Source: Gammaproteobacteria bacterium HGW-Gammaproteobacteria-1 (GTDB taxonomy: Bacteria; Pseudomonadota; Gammaproteobacteria; Thiohalomonadales; Thiohalomonadaceae). Taken from it: DNA of 64,000 nt. The notes below the pieces were generated by a model. The model did not search any database and had not been told where the DNA came from. It saw only the letters and a list, made by a program, of their open reading frames with translations. Numbering within the stretch: position 1 is the first letter of the stretch; every line of letters begins with the position of its first letter. The DNA is taken from NCBI GenBank assembly GCA_002840095.1, contig PGZL01000001.1, positions 6,718 through 70,717 of the forward strand, in the 5' to 3' direction. This document shows, piece by piece, positions 25,135 to 33,108 of the stretch. Position numbers and translations under genes: made by a program.

Positions 25135-25674
25135 TCACGGAGCGGGGCTTCGTGTGTGTTGGCGCAGTGCGCGAGGTGCGGCGGGAGATAGTTGTCCGTC
25201 AAGAATTCGGTAGGGGACATCCGGCAAGCAGGGTAGCAGTGCAGGGTTGAGGATAACGAGAGGGCCGTGTCGCTTGAATCTCTCGCGGCAGGCCCACAAG
25301 AACGCCCCCTCATTTCCGTACCGCAAGACAGCGAACTTGCGCCGCCACCGCTGGCCGGCCAGGTCGCCTGAAGCAATCCAGCTCTTCCATTCATTTCCAT
25401 TGCGGAATTGGCTGCCGAGGTGAACGCCGATCACGCCCGTGACATTGGCCTTGTGACGCTCCATGCCGGCATGGCGTTCCAGCTTCCACATCTGGCCAGA
25501 TTGTTTCAAGAGAAAATCACGGTATTCTCGCGCCTCTCTCAAGGCTTTTTCGCGTGTACCGCAATTCGATTCGGAGAAATGGAGCGTGATCAGGGAGCCA
25601 GTACCATCTGGTAGCGGCACGCTTATTGTGTAAGCCCCTGATGACGTCTCGTAGAGATACTTTTCAATGCGCAT
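25135..25674 (-). CDS. AP2-domain DNA-binding protein
   Basis: A 179-residue minus-strand protein (start ATG at 25674; a longer frame reaches 25695). An AP2/ERF-type domain lies at about 80-150: 'TGVIGVHLG', an 'EWKSWIAS' strand, 'RKFAVLRYGNEGAF' and a Cys-Arg-Glu-Arg helix. In bacteria, AP2 domains occur in homing endonucleases and phage-encoded proteins and bind DNA. No nuclease domain is visible here. The N-terminal part is a beta-rich unknown region. It is convergent with the ART-like gene. Confidence 0.7.
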   Translation of the reverse strand: MRIEKYLYETSSGAYTISVPLPDGTGSLITLHFSESNCGTREKALREAREYRDFLLKQSGQMWKLERHAGMERHKANVTGVIGVHLGSQFRNGNEWKSWIASGDLAGQRWRRKFAVLRYGNEGAFLWACRERFKRHGPLVILNPALLPCLPDVPYRILDGQLSPAAPRALRQHTRSPAP

Positions 25675-25731
25675 CACTGCGGGCCAACATCCCATGGTAG
25701 GTGGGGGGCAAGTGCACGGGCGTTTTTCAGG

Positions 25732-26322
25732 TCACTCGTTGTCCAGCTGACGCACCAGTTCCTCCGCCCAGCGGGGCAAGGCTGGCAGCCGCTGGCGCAC
25801 AGCCCCATCCTTGATCGTCAGTACCTGGCGGAACGGATCGTCACTGGAGGAGTTGTCCAGCATCCGCACCTCGTCGCAAAGCGGGATCGCGGCCTTGAGG
25901 TGCTGTAGGGTCCGGGGTATGCGGCTTGCCACCTTCTCTGGCGGGACCGCGTGCCCCCCTGCACTCACCCGCTGGGCGATGCGCGCCTGGTTGAGGTCGA
26001 CCCCCTCCACGTGGATGGCCACCAGCACCACTTCGTAGCCCAGCGCCTTGGCGCGTGCCACGAAGTCTACTTTCGAGGGGTGCGAGAAGACGGTTTCAAA
26101 ACAAAAGCTACGCCCGGCCAGCAGCAGCTGCTCACGCAGGCCTTCGGCCACGCGGGCGGCCTCATAGCTGTGGTCCTCGGGGGCGTCGGGGTAGAGGATG
26201 CGGGCCAGGATGTCGGCGTTGATAAAGGGGATCCCGGTTGGCTGCAGGAACAGCCGGTAGAACGTGCTCTTGCCGGCGCCATTGCCGCCGGCGAGCAGCC
26301 ACAGTTGTTTGGATTGCCGCAC
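25732..26322 (-). CDS. Zeta-family toxin kinase
   Basis: A 196-residue P-loop kinase (GTG start at 26322) with Walker A 'GGNGAGKST' at 12-20, 'NADILA' at 35-40, 'FETVFSHPSKVDFV' at 75-88 and 'GGHAVPPEKVASRIPR' near 122-137. These match zeta toxins and related sugar-nucleotide kinases that phosphorylate UDP-N-acetylglucosamine-type substrates and block cell-wall synthesis. The stop of the antitoxin lies 3 bp upstream, so both come from one transcript. The substrate is not proven here. Confidence 0.9.
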   Translation of the reverse strand: MRQSKQLWLLAGGNGAGKSTFYRLFLQPTGIPFINADILARILYPDAPEDHSYEAARVAEGLREQLLLAGRSFCFETVFSHPSKVDFVARAKALGYEVVLVAIHVEGVDLNQARIAQRVSAGGHAVPPEKVASRIPRTLQHLKAAIPLCDEVRMLDNSSSDDPFRQVLTIKDGAVRQRLPALPRWAEELVRQLDNE

Positions 26323-26325
26323 CGA

Positions 26326-26733
26326 TCAGGGCTGACGCGGGATAAACACGCCGTTGTGGAACATCCCCACCGTGCGCGTACCGTCGGCGGCGACCTGCTC
26401 CAGGTAGCCGGGGTGGGCGGCTGTGGCCTGGTAGCGGGGATAGCCGGTGGCGACGGCTGGCGCCAGGTCGCCGCGTTCGCGGCGGTGCTCAAGGACGGCG
26501 AATACTGCATCAGGGTCGAGCGGCGGGCTGATGGCCGGCTCCACCTTGACGATGGCGATGCCGGCGGCGATCTCGGCCAGCTTGAGCGGGTCGAGCACAC
26601 AGGCCACCCGCCGGCCAAGATCAGCCCAGTATTCGATCTGCTCGGTGGCGCTGCGGTGCAACTGCTCACCGGCCACGACGGCGGCCTCCATGAGGTCCTG
26701 CTGCAGGCGCACGGGGGAAGCGGCTTTGACCAT
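26326..26733 (-). CDS. ParD-like antitoxin of the zeta toxin
   Basis: A 135-residue minus-strand protein. ATG at 26733 has AGGAG 8 bp upstream; ATG 26739 is only 2 bp from it. Residues 5-45 read 'ASPVRLQQDLMEAA' then 'HRSATEQIEYWADLGRR', the pattern of ParD-like ribbon-helix-helix antitoxins. The C-terminal part ends in a 'VGMFHNGVFIPR' strand that may contact the toxin. It should bind both the zeta toxin and its own promoter, where a 17-bp dyad overlaps the -10 box. Confidence 0.85.
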   Translation of the reverse strand: MVKAASPVRLQQDLMEAAVVAGEQLHRSATEQIEYWADLGRRVACVLDPLKLAEIAAGIAIVKVEPAISPPLDPDAVFAVLEHRRERGDLAPAVATGYPRYQATAAHPGYLEQVAADGTRTVGMFHNGVFIPRQP

Positions 26734-26763
26734 GGGCATGACTCCTGATACGGATGGATGGGC

Positions 26764-26784
26764 GTATTGTAGCAGACTGCTACA
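26764..26784 (-). promoter_or_regulatory. Operator/promoter of the toxin-antitoxin operon
   Basis: A perfect inverted repeat TGTAGCA-gac-TGCTACA (26768-26784) overlaps a minus-strand -10 box TACAAT (26771 down to 26766), about 30 bp upstream of the antitoxin start. This is the expected autoregulatory site for a ParD-like protein. The -35 region is poor. From 26785 to 27002 no gene is seen. Confidence 0.6.
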
Positions 26785-27002
26785 GCGGGTGTGCCATGAC
26801 GTTCATGTAGGTGCTAGGCGGTGGCCTGTCCAGGCCGGTGAGGGTTGGGATGAGGGCAAGAAGAAGATCGGTAATCATGAAGGCCCCAGGAAGGTGCCGC
26901 CGGCCGGATGCTGCTGGCTGGCCCCCCCCTCGGGCGCCGGCGATCACGCAAGACCAGTTTCCAATGGATCGAACCCTGCCGCGGGTTGGTGGGTCGGTGT
27001 AT

Positions 27003-27031
27003 TTGCATCGCCCCCTGTCCGGTGTTATATA
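27003..27031 (+). promoter_or_regulatory. Promoter of the short tyrosine recombinase
   Basis: TTGCAT (27003-27008) and TATATA (27026-27031) with a 17-bp spacer form a sigma-70-type promoter 38 bp upstream of ATG 27069. The frame upstream of that ATG is open back to 26811 but overlaps this promoter, which supports the internal start. Confidence 0.55.
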
Positions 27032-27068
27032 TGGGAAAACGCACCCAATTATCCAACAACGAGGCAGT

Positions 27069-27788
27069 ATGACCCCGAGGACCCCGTTCAAGCGACTGCT
27101 CGAACCAAGCGAAGAAAAGGCGCCGATCCTGGAGCCACACCAGTTCAAGGCTCTCCTACTGCTGGCTGGAGAAGGTCTGCACGGGCGCCGCAATCGGGCC
27201 ATCATCTGGCACAGCTTCGGTAGTGCCCTGCGGGTGACCGAAATTGCCCATCTGAAAGTCAGAGACGTGCTGGACTGCAATGGTGAAATCAAAGCTATGG
27301 GGACGCTGCCGGCGAGCTATACGAAGAACAACAAGCCGCGGACGTTTGTCCAGTTGGGGCCTGGCTTGAGGGAGGCGCTGGATGCGTACCTAGCCTATCG
27401 GGTGCAAAATGGACTGCAGGCCGGCGGCAACCCTAATGAATATCGGGGGCTGACACCGTCCAGCGCGCTCTACCTAGCACGAGGTGACGACGGATTCAGC
27501 ATGGTGCGTAAACTCTATATAGGGGTCGATGGGACGCAGACTGAATACATCATCTGTTCCAGCCTCCAGAACCTCATCAGTTCGCTGATCAAGCGTGTTG
27601 GGGTAACCGGCGGCAGCTCACATTCTGGCCGGCGCACGTTCGCCACCCGCATGCGTGAACGCGGTATTGAGGACGAATTGATTCAGGCGCTTCTTGGGCG
27701 CGGGCATCCGAACCAGACAATGGCGTATATCGGCGCCAACCTGGATCGTATCCGCGCCGCGCAGGCGACGATTTACGCAGACCTTTAA
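27069..27788 (+). CDS. Tyrosine recombinase, catalytic domain only
   Basis: A 239-residue integrase/XerD-like protein: catalytic Arg55 in 'SALRVTEI', His185-x-x-Arg188 in 'HSGRR', His213 and nucleophile Tyr220 in 'TMAYIGAN'. There is no N-terminal core-binding (SAM-like) domain. A few other mobile-element recombinases share this short form. It could resolve multimers or move a cassette. A 40-residue copy of its C-terminus survives at 7669-7791. The next gene starts 9 bp downstream, so the two are likely co-transcribed. Confidence 0.85.
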   Translation: MTPRTPFKRLLEPSEEKAPILEPHQFKALLLLAGEGLHGRRNRAIIWHSFGSALRVTEIAHLKVRDVLDCNGEIKAMGTLPASYTKNNKPRTFVQLGPGLREALDAYLAYRVQNGLQAGGNPNEYRGLTPSSALYLARGDDGFSMVRKLYIGVDGTQTEYIICSSLQNLISSLIKRVGVTGGSSHSGRRTFATRMRERGIEDELIQALLGRGHPNQTMAYIGANLDRIRAAQATIYADL

Positions 27789-27797
27789 GGGGGAGGC

Positions 27798-28187
27798 ATG
27801 GATTACGACCGTTTGGACTCGATAGCCGCGGATGTGATGCAGGGTAATACCGACGCGGTAGGTGTGCTCTCCACCGGGGAGCGACTGTATGTGGCCTTGG
27901 CCGCCAACAACAGCGAGTTGCTGGGCAGCGACTCCATCGCCTACGCCATTGCCCGCCTGGAGCCGGAGGCAGTGCAGGAGCTGGTTGAGCGCCATCGCTA
28001 TGACAACATCGACACAACCGTCGCCAAGGCGGCTCGGCACCAGATGGACGATCTGGTGGCCCTGGTGCGCAAGCTGGTTCATTCGTTAAAAAGAGCGCAG
28101 CCCGACAGCGATATTGCAAAGCGCGCCCAGGACTACCTGCGCCGGCAGGGCTTGGAAGGGTCGCCGCTGCGGGGCGAGGCCGACTGA
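27798..28187 (+). CDS. Hypothetical 129-aa helical protein
   Basis: It starts at ATG 27798 after GGGGGAGG, directly behind the recombinase. The sequence is helical and acidic in the middle with a basic tail. A segment 'STGERLYVALAANNSELL' near residue 25 looks like a small globular core. No family is recognised. It may be an accessory of the recombinase, judging only by the tight spacing. Confidence 0.6.
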   Translation: MDYDRLDSIAADVMQGNTDAVGVLSTGERLYVALAANNSELLGSDSIAYAIARLEPEAVQELVERHRYDNIDTTVAKAARHQMDDLVALVRKLVHSLKRAQPDSDIAKRAQDYLRRQGLEGSPLRGEAD

Positions 28188-28270
28188 TGATCGAGTACGC
28201 CCGCGGCAGGTGCTACCGCTGCAATGGTCGCGGTCGATTGCGAAGGCGGTGCTTGATGTTCAGTTTATGA
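28187..28270 (+). CDS. Tiny ORF, 27 aa, with a CxxCxGxG motif
   Basis: ATG 28187 overlaps the stop of the previous gene (TGATG). The product contains one 'CYRCNGRG' motif, the repeat unit of DnaJ-type zinc fingers, followed by Arg-rich sequence and a stop at 28270. A single such motif cannot fold a full DnaJ zinc finger, so it may need a partner or may be a gene remnant. Confidence 0.3.
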   Translation: MIEYARGRCYRCNGRGRLRRRCLMFSL

Positions 28271-28275
28271 TGTGA

Positions 28276-28590
28276 GTGCGCGAGATGAAGTGCTGGTCGC
28301 CTCAAGTGGATGGGAATATTTGCGGTGCGCAGGCGGTTGCCGTAGACCTGCCGCGCCACATTCTGGTCTGTGAGACCCATCGCCGCCGCGTGGAGACGGC
28401 ACAGGGACCGGTGGCCGTTGGTGAGATTTGCTGGTTCACGAAGAGTATGCGCATGTGCCGCCTGATCGACATCGGCCGGGATGGATTGTTGACGCTGGAG
28501 ATTATGGATTCCGGCAAGCAGATCGCCGCTACGGCGGACGGCATCATGCCGAACACTGCATTCAGTGCGAGTGAGGATGGGGAGGTTTAG
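28276..28590 (+). CDS. Hypothetical 104-aa protein
   Basis: GTG 28276 is the likely start; ATG 28285 is an option. Four N-terminal Cys/His residues ('MKCW', 'ICGAQA', 'LVCETH') could bind zinc. A beta-rich C-terminal half follows. No family is recognised. It overlaps the next start by one base, which suggests coupling. Confidence 0.55.
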   Translation: MREMKCWSPQVDGNICGAQAVAVDLPRHILVCETHRRRVETAQGPVAVGEICWFTKSMRMCRLIDIGRDGLLTLEIMDSGKQIAATADGIMPNTAFSASEDGEV

Positions 28591-28964
28591 TGGTGCGCAA
28601 CATTTCCTTCATGCTGACTACCGACCAGGTGCGCCGTCGCATCAAGACCGTCACCCGGCGTGTCGGCTGGCGTAACGCGAAGCCTGGGCAGCTCCTCTCC
28701 GGCGAGGAGAAGGGGATGGGATTGAAGTCGGGCGAGAAGGTGAAGCGCCTGGCGACGATCCGCGTGGTAAGTGCGACGCTGGAGCCGCTACGTCGGCTGG
28801 TGGACGATCCGGACTATGGTTTCGCGGAGGTGGTGAAGGAAGGGTTTGGCGACCACCCTACGTTGTGCCTACCGTCCGAATTTGTGCAGTTCTTCTGTGG
28901 GAGCCACCGGGGTTGCACCCCGGAGACGGAAGTTACCCGCATCGAATTCGAGTACGTGGATTAG
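28590..28964 (+). CDS. ASCH/PUA-like phage-type protein
   Basis: A 124-residue protein beginning at GTG 28590, with GGGGAGG upstream. The order 'KTVTRR-GW', 'KPGQLL', 'GLKSGEK', 'IRVVSATLEPL', 'EGFGDH', 'FVQFFCGSHRGC' and a final 'TRIEFEYV' corresponds to ASCH-domain proteins common in phages and mobile elements. ASCH domains have the PUA fold and are thought to bind or modify RNA. It has a one-base overlap with the preceding gene. Confidence 0.7.
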   Translation: MVRNISFMLTTDQVRRRIKTVTRRVGWRNAKPGQLLSGEEKGMGLKSGEKVKRLATIRVVSATLEPLRRLVDDPDYGFAEVVKEGFGDHPTLCLPSEFVQFFCGSHRGCTPETEVTRIEFEYVD

Positions 28965-29092
28965 TGCATGCCTCTCCCTAACGAACATTCCGAGTCCGAA
29001 ATGCGGATATCCGGCGAGCGGAATGGGCGTAGCACTGCCGCTTGGATGGAATTTGGCGATCGGTATGGTGGCAAGGGATGAGGCGACATAGT

Positions 29093-29407
29093 ATGAGGAA
29101 AGCAGGCGGCACAACATGGCGGTTGCTAGTGATTTCATTATTCGCCTGTGGCGTTATCGCGGGAATCGACCGTCTCTATTGGGTCAACAGTGGCGATGGA
29201 TTGGCGGGATGGATTGGCCCGGCTTTGATGAATCAGGCAGGGCTGTCGATGTGCGGCGACGAAGGCGCGGAGGTTAAGTATCGAGGCGTCCAGCTCCACT
29301 ACCGATGTGGGCGTCACGCCATTTGGCCTATGTATCTCGGGCGCGGGCGACATGGATACTCCCCGCAATTACAAATGGCCTGGGAGGACGTTCAGCCCGA
29401 AAGCTGA
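29093..29407 (+). CDS. Membrane-anchored hypothetical protein, 104 aa
   Basis: ATG 29093 gives a basic N-terminus and a hydrophobic segment (about 9-26), so the protein is probably exported or anchored in the inner membrane. The remainder includes two Cys that could form a periplasmic disulfide. No family is recognised. Between 28965 and 29092 a 37-codon frame (28968-29081) exists without good support. Confidence 0.5.
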   Translation: MRKAGGTTWRLLVISLFACGVIAGIDRLYWVNSGDGLAGWIGPALMNQAGLSMCGDEGAEVKYRGVQLHYRCGRHAIWPMYLGRGRHGYSPQLQMAWEDVQPES

Positions 29408-29430
29408 TGGTAAATGAACCGGGGGTCAGG

Positions 29431-29787
29431 ATGAAATACGAAATAGATCATGGCGCCGACGGCTGGCCGATCACGAAAGACGGCGAGCCGATGGACAAGA
29501 AGGCAGTAGTAGCTGAGTTGAACCGGCTGAACGCCACAGTAGAAGGGCTTACTGAACGCGGCTGTTTGCCGCCAACCTGGCTTGAGGCGGAACAACTTCG
29601 TCGGGAACTGGAGGAGTTTCTGGAAGGGTTTAGTGGCGCGACTGGCGGTGAAGTATGCTCGTCCGTTGTAGAGGGGCTCAACACAATCCTTGACCGAGTG
29701 GTAGCGGCTGATTCGTTGCCCGTCAGCACCCAGGTCCACGACCTGCTTGAGGAAGTTGGACGGCTCCGCGCTGAGCGGGCGGCGTGA
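29431..29787 (+). CDS. Hypothetical 118-aa coiled-coil protein
   Basis: ATG 29431 is preceded by GGTCAGG. A short 'GWPITKDGEPM' start is followed by Leu/Glu/Arg helices with heptad-like spacing (about 25-45, 60-80 and 95-118). It is acidic and soluble, probably oligomeric. No family is recognised. The 29788-29934 gap contains only a GGAAACGA variant of the array octamer at 29818. Confidence 0.55.
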   Translation: MKYEIDHGADGWPITKDGEPMDKKAVVAELNRLNATVEGLTERGCLPPTWLEAEQLRRELEEFLEGFSGATGGEVCSSVVEGLNTILDRVVAADSLPVSTQVHDLLEEVGRLRAERAA

Positions 29788-29934
29788 TTTGTAGGAAAAA
29801 TACAATGTTCGACCCATTGGAAACGACCCCTTTCGGTACGCGCAAGGGTTAGATACTAAATTCAAAGAAGCTAGGCTGGATCAGGCTATGAGGTCGCGCA
29901 AATAGCTTCGGGGGGGAAAGAGGAGAAGTGAAGC

Positions 29935-30246
29935 ATGCAGGCACCGCTTAGTGTAGGAACGGTCGGTTTTGGGGTGATGGTCGTGGTGCTGCTACTGATT
30001 TTGGTGCAGAGCCTTATCACGGTTTTTGGGAAGGGCGGGTCCCTCCGCGTAAAGTTCGCGATTGCCGGGTTGGTTACCAGCGGCTTTGTGTTGGCTATGG
30101 TCGCGGTGACCCTGCTCGGATCGTTTGGGGTTTTTGGTGAGTGGGTTGTCGGCCAATATGCGTCCAAGCGAACGGAGTTGTGGTTATATGGGCTGCTGGC
30201 CTGCGTATTCACTGGGGTGTTTGTTTGGTTGGCTGGGCGTGAATAG
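29935..30246 (+). CDS. Three-span membrane protein, 103 aa
   Basis: ATG 29935 follows AGGAG. Hydrophobic segments at about 9-30, 41-63 and 80-99 indicate an inner-membrane protein with short loops. No family is recognised. Another small membrane protein follows after 27 bp, and the two may form a pair. Confidence 0.6.
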   Translation: MQAPLSVGTVGFGVMVVVLLLILVQSLITVFGKGGSLRVKFAIAGLVTSGFVLAMVAVTLLGSFGVFGEWVVGQYASKRTELWLYGLLACVFTGVFVWLAGRE

Positions 30247-30273
30247 CCAGAAAGTACCACAAGGGGGAATAAT

Positions 30274-30558
30274 GTGAAACGTGATCCTATTGAGTTGGTG
30301 GGCGCGCGATTATTCCAGCAGGGGCGCGCAACATATAGCGATGGGTGCGACCACTGGCGCGTTTTAGCCGGCATCGCGGCAACGCTGCTCCTGTTCGTGG
30401 TTACGATGGTCAGCGAAGCGCCATTCTGGCTCGCCCTGGTCATCGTTTTCGGCGGGAGCGCCGCTACGGCTACTTGGAGCGTCATCGCGGGACAGGTCGC
30501 TGGCCAACAATGTGTCGCGGAAGGCGAAGCCATTTGGCGGAGTGGGTCCCGGCCATAG
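30274..30558 (+). CDS. Two-span membrane protein, 94 aa
   Basis: It starts at GTG 30274, behind AGGGGG. A polar N-terminus (about 1-28) precedes two hydrophobic helices at about 30-46 and 50-72 and a polar tail. No family is recognised. Position next to a three-span membrane protein suggests a shared membrane role, possibly as immunity proteins to pore-forming toxins. That is inference only. Confidence 0.55.
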   Translation: MKRDPIELVGARLFQQGRATYSDGCDHWRVLAGIAATLLLFVVTMVSEAPFWLALVIVFGGSAATATWSVIAGQVAGQQCVAEGEAIWRSGSRP

Positions 30559-30605
30559 CGGCTGCGGCTGATTGAGTAACATGGAGAATAAGGGGGGTAG
30601 GCGCG

Positions 30606-30815
30606 ATGAGTGATGAGAATTTTGAGGAAAGGCTGGCGTTACTCGCCCGTGTGACTAAGCAGATTGAACTGGCACAGAACGCCCTCGGTGTGGCGCTCCC
30701 CGAGAGTATCAGCTCTGCAGCACGGGAGCACATGTACCGCTTTCCGATGCGTGATGACCAGGCGTTGGATCTGGTCGGGTTACTTGGGCGGGCAGTGCAG
30801 TTCGGTAGGGAATGA
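30606..30815 (+). CDS. Hypothetical 69-aa helical protein
   Basis: ATG 30606 gives an acidic three-helix protein with no cysteines and no hydrophobic segment. Family unknown. After it, 30816-30957 holds only a short AGGCGC/GCGCCT hairpin near 30887-30905 and no convincing gene. Confidence 0.5.
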   Translation: MSDENFEERLALLARVTKQIELAQNALGVALPESISSAAREHMYRFPMRDDQALDLVGLLGRAVQFGRE

Positions 30816-30957
30816 GCGGATTACGGACTCGGGAACGCGGACAGACGTGTTTGGGACAACATTGTTTATTGTACGGATGTGGAAGGCGCTTATACGGCGC
30901 CTCTATCAGGTAAACACTCATCCGGCGATGAGCTAGTGGATAAAAGAGAGAAAGACG

Positions 30958-31164
30958 ATGTCTAAGGAAGCAAAAGCAACATTCCGGTATGTGGTGAACA
31001 ATCAATCCGGCGAGGTTAGCGTAGGAGCTAAATCAGCTGTAGCGAAATCGGAGGACGACTGGAAGATATCTCTTGCGCTTCAAGCAGGCCAGGACGTAGC
31101 TGAACAATTTAACACGGGCATTCGGGTTATTCAGCTGTCACTGAAATCGTTTGAAACGCGCTGA
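30958..31164 (+). CDS. Hypothetical 68-aa protein
   Basis: ATG 30958 has GAGAGAAAG upstream. The short basic-to-neutral protein seems to have two beta strands, a helix and a final strand. It has no signal peptide or known motif. It is part of the second small-gene array, all on the plus strand from 28.2 to 34.6 kb. Confidence 0.5.
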   Translation: MSKEAKATFRYVVNNQSGEVSVGAKSAVAKSEDDWKISLALQAGQDVAEQFNTGIRVIQLSLKSFETR

Positions 31165-31256
31165 GAGGAAGGATGCGTTCCCAATGAGCCGCCTGAGTAG
31201 TGGACTGCACGGCGGTGAAACTGGAGCTATCGACGCCGCAAGAGAGAGGGTTCGTA

Positions 31257-32024
31257 ATGTCTAGTCCCAAGATTGACGTCTGTATTGAGGGCCGGCACCA
31301 GGTTATTGAGCGATTGATTCGCGCCGTCGTCGCGTCTCTGGAGTCCCAGACACCTAATTTGGCCCCTGCGCAATTAGCGCTTCTGCGTGCGGCGCAGACC
31401 TCTCGATGGGCCCCCGAGCGTTGCGTTGTCACCATCGAGCACGCTCAAGCCACTGAATTGGGTGGGCGTTTGACAGAACTTGCACGCAGCTATGGGTTGG
31501 GGGCAGAGGCGCGAGTAAGCGAACCGACAATGCAGTTCGTGCTCGAAGTGAGCAGCCTCGGCGGCGGGAGCGGAAATCCGACGTTTGCGACAATCGACGT
31601 TACGGTCGATCTAGCGCAGCGCATTGTCGCGATGTCAGAGGCCGTAAAGGCGCAGGGCTGGCATGAGGTGAGTTCGTCCACATGTGGTAATCCGGTGTTC
31701 TGGGACAGCGAACGTGGGCTGGCCGATCGCAGTGAGATCCTTCCGAAAGACTGCACGACATATCAGTCCGACGCCGATGTGATGGTTGTGGCGGAGCGCT
31801 ACGTGAAGTGGCAGGCCAGTTCGCGTTACGGTTCGTCCCACTTCCAGACCGAACATGTCCCCCTCGATGATCTCCGTAAGTTTGTCGCTGCGCACAGTCA
31901 GCCAAACAACAGCCACACTGTTACTTCCGAGTTGCGCGGCCCCACGAATGGTGTCAACGGTGCGGTCGTAGGCGTATCGGCAGACGGTGATAGAAACAAA
32001 GAGTTACCTAGCCTGGGGATGTAA
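31257..32024 (+). CDS. Hypothetical 255-aa protein
   Basis: ATG 31257 follows GAGAGAGGG. The N-terminal half is mixed alpha/beta with 'RHQVIERLIRAVVASL'. A Gly-rich loop (Gly-Gly-Gly-Ser-Gly) lies near residue 103, and the C-terminal quarter is Ser/Thr/Asn-rich and probably unstructured. No family is recognised, and no transmembrane segment is seen. It is one of the larger products of this array. Confidence 0.6.
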   Translation: MSSPKIDVCIEGRHQVIERLIRAVVASLESQTPNLAPAQLALLRAAQTSRWAPERCVVTIEHAQATELGGRLTELARSYGLGAEARVSEPTMQFVLEVSSLGGGSGNPTFATIDVTVDLAQRIVAMSEAVKAQGWHEVSSSTCGNPVFWDSERGLADRSEILPKDCTTYQSDADVMVVAERYVKWQASSRYGSSHFQTEHVPLDDLRKFVAAHSQPNNSHTVTSELRGPTNGVNGAVVGVSADGDRNKELPSLGM

Positions 32025-32117
32025 AGAAGAGATAGAGAGGCGACAAAATGTACTGCCGACACGAACAATGTGGCAGGTTCCTGGGGTTCGAACCACTTTT
32101 AGGAAATCGGAGAAATT

Positions 32118-32579
32118 ATGAAGGGATTACTTATCGTATTGCTGTTCGGGGTTTCAGGTGTAGCGTTTGCGGCGTCTGAAGTCGGGAGTTGGAGTGTTCG
32201 GCTTTCCGTGGGCGAAGCGCACATTGAGGGGGTTGTGCGCAGCGGCGAGCCGTTCTACGGCCGACACGACAACAACATCGAGTATCAAGCCAGCAGCACC
32301 AATGGGCGTGGGCAGAAGGCTGTTGCGTTTATCGGATATGGGTGGAAGATCGACGACATCAAGGAAGACGCAGACGGGCTTTCGGCCGTCGTGTCGGTTA
32401 CCGCTACGCGCCTGGAGGGGATGAAGCACGTCGTGGTTTCAGAGCGCGATGCAATCTATCTTCCGTCTATCTCCACCACCACGGTTGAGCAGTCTATCGC
32501 CCTTCAAGAAGGGGTTGAGGTGGCCGTTGCCAGCGGCGTCCTGCCGGTGCGGCTTGTCATTACCAGGACACCTCAATAG
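32118..32579 (+). CDS. Exported hypothetical protein, 153 aa
   Basis: A standard signal peptide (basic start, hydrophobic core about 4-15, cleavage after Ala-Phe-Ala near 18) marks a periplasmic or secreted protein. The mature part is beta-rich with no cysteines and no recognised family. Periplasmic immunity or inhibitor proteins have such features, but nothing proves that here. ATG 32118 has GGAG upstream. Confidence 0.65.
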   Translation: MKGLLIVLLFGVSGVAFAASEVGSWSVRLSVGEAHIEGVVRSGEPFYGRHDNNIEYQASSTNGRGQKAVAFIGYGWKIDDIKEDADGLSAVVSVTATRLEGMKHVVVSERDAIYLPSISTTTVEQSIALQEGVEVAVASGVLPVRLVITRTPQ

Positions 32580-32652
32580 GCGCGGCAGAGTAAAAGAGAA
32601 CGGATAACTGTTACGCAAGAATATGCTGGGTAACATGGAGAAGAGCGTCATT

Positions 32653-33075
32653 ATGGAACGAAATGAGCTAAGCATCGTCTCGACTGCCGCATTTCCTGAC
32701 TGCTGCCTGACGTGCGGTCATTCTGCGTTAGACTACGGCGGCGTGGTGTGCGACCACCCTACGTCGCCACGATTTGGCGCGGAGGTCTGTACAGTGTGCA
32801 GCTATTTTGTGCGTGACGACACCAAAGTGATCGCGAGTTCGCGCGTTCACTCTTTTATTACCACCGAAGAAGAAGACTTTGAGGAACGGTGCTTGGTTGT
32901 CGTGCGCGAAATCGGACTAAGTTTGCCGAACTCCCTTGCGTCAACGGCCGCACTGGAGTTGGAACGTAGGTTTCCGCGGCGCGTTTGGGAAGAGGCCCAA
33001 GGTGGCAGCGGGACGCGGGACTACTTGGCGTGGGTGGTCGCGGAGGCACGTCGGCGCGCCGGCGTGGCCGATTAG
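32653..33075 (+). CDS. Hypothetical 140-aa protein with a zinc-ribbon-like N-terminus
   Basis: ATG 32653 is best placed behind GGAGAAGAG; ATGs at 32623 and 32635 are also in frame. The N-terminus holds Cys-Cys-x-x-Cys, a later Cys-Asp-His and Cys-x-x-Cys, which suits a zinc ribbon. The C-terminal half is helical with several Arg residues. No family is recognised. Confidence 0.55.
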   Translation: MERNELSIVSTAAFPDCCLTCGHSALDYGGVVCDHPTSPRFGAEVCTVCSYFVRDDTKVIASSRVHSFITTEEEDFEERCLVVVREIGLSLPNSLASTAALELERRFPRRVWEEAQGGSGTRDYLAWVVAEARRRAGVAD

Positions 33076-33108
33076 AAGCCCGCAGGGCGAGATATAAAGG
33101 ATGCCTAA

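Noticed and set aside
25951..26748. 265-codon plus-strand frame opposite the zeta toxin and antitoxin
   Set aside because: The minus strand encodes a complete zeta toxin and ParD-like antitoxin; the plus frame is Gly/His-rich without a family.
30887..30905. AGGCGC/GCGCCT hairpin as a terminator
   Set aside because: There is no T-tract and the arms are short; it may be chance.
32087..32105. GGGGTTCGAACC, like a tRNA T-arm
   Set aside because: No acceptor, D or anticodon arms fit around it and no CCA end follows; no evidence for a tRNA or an attachment site.
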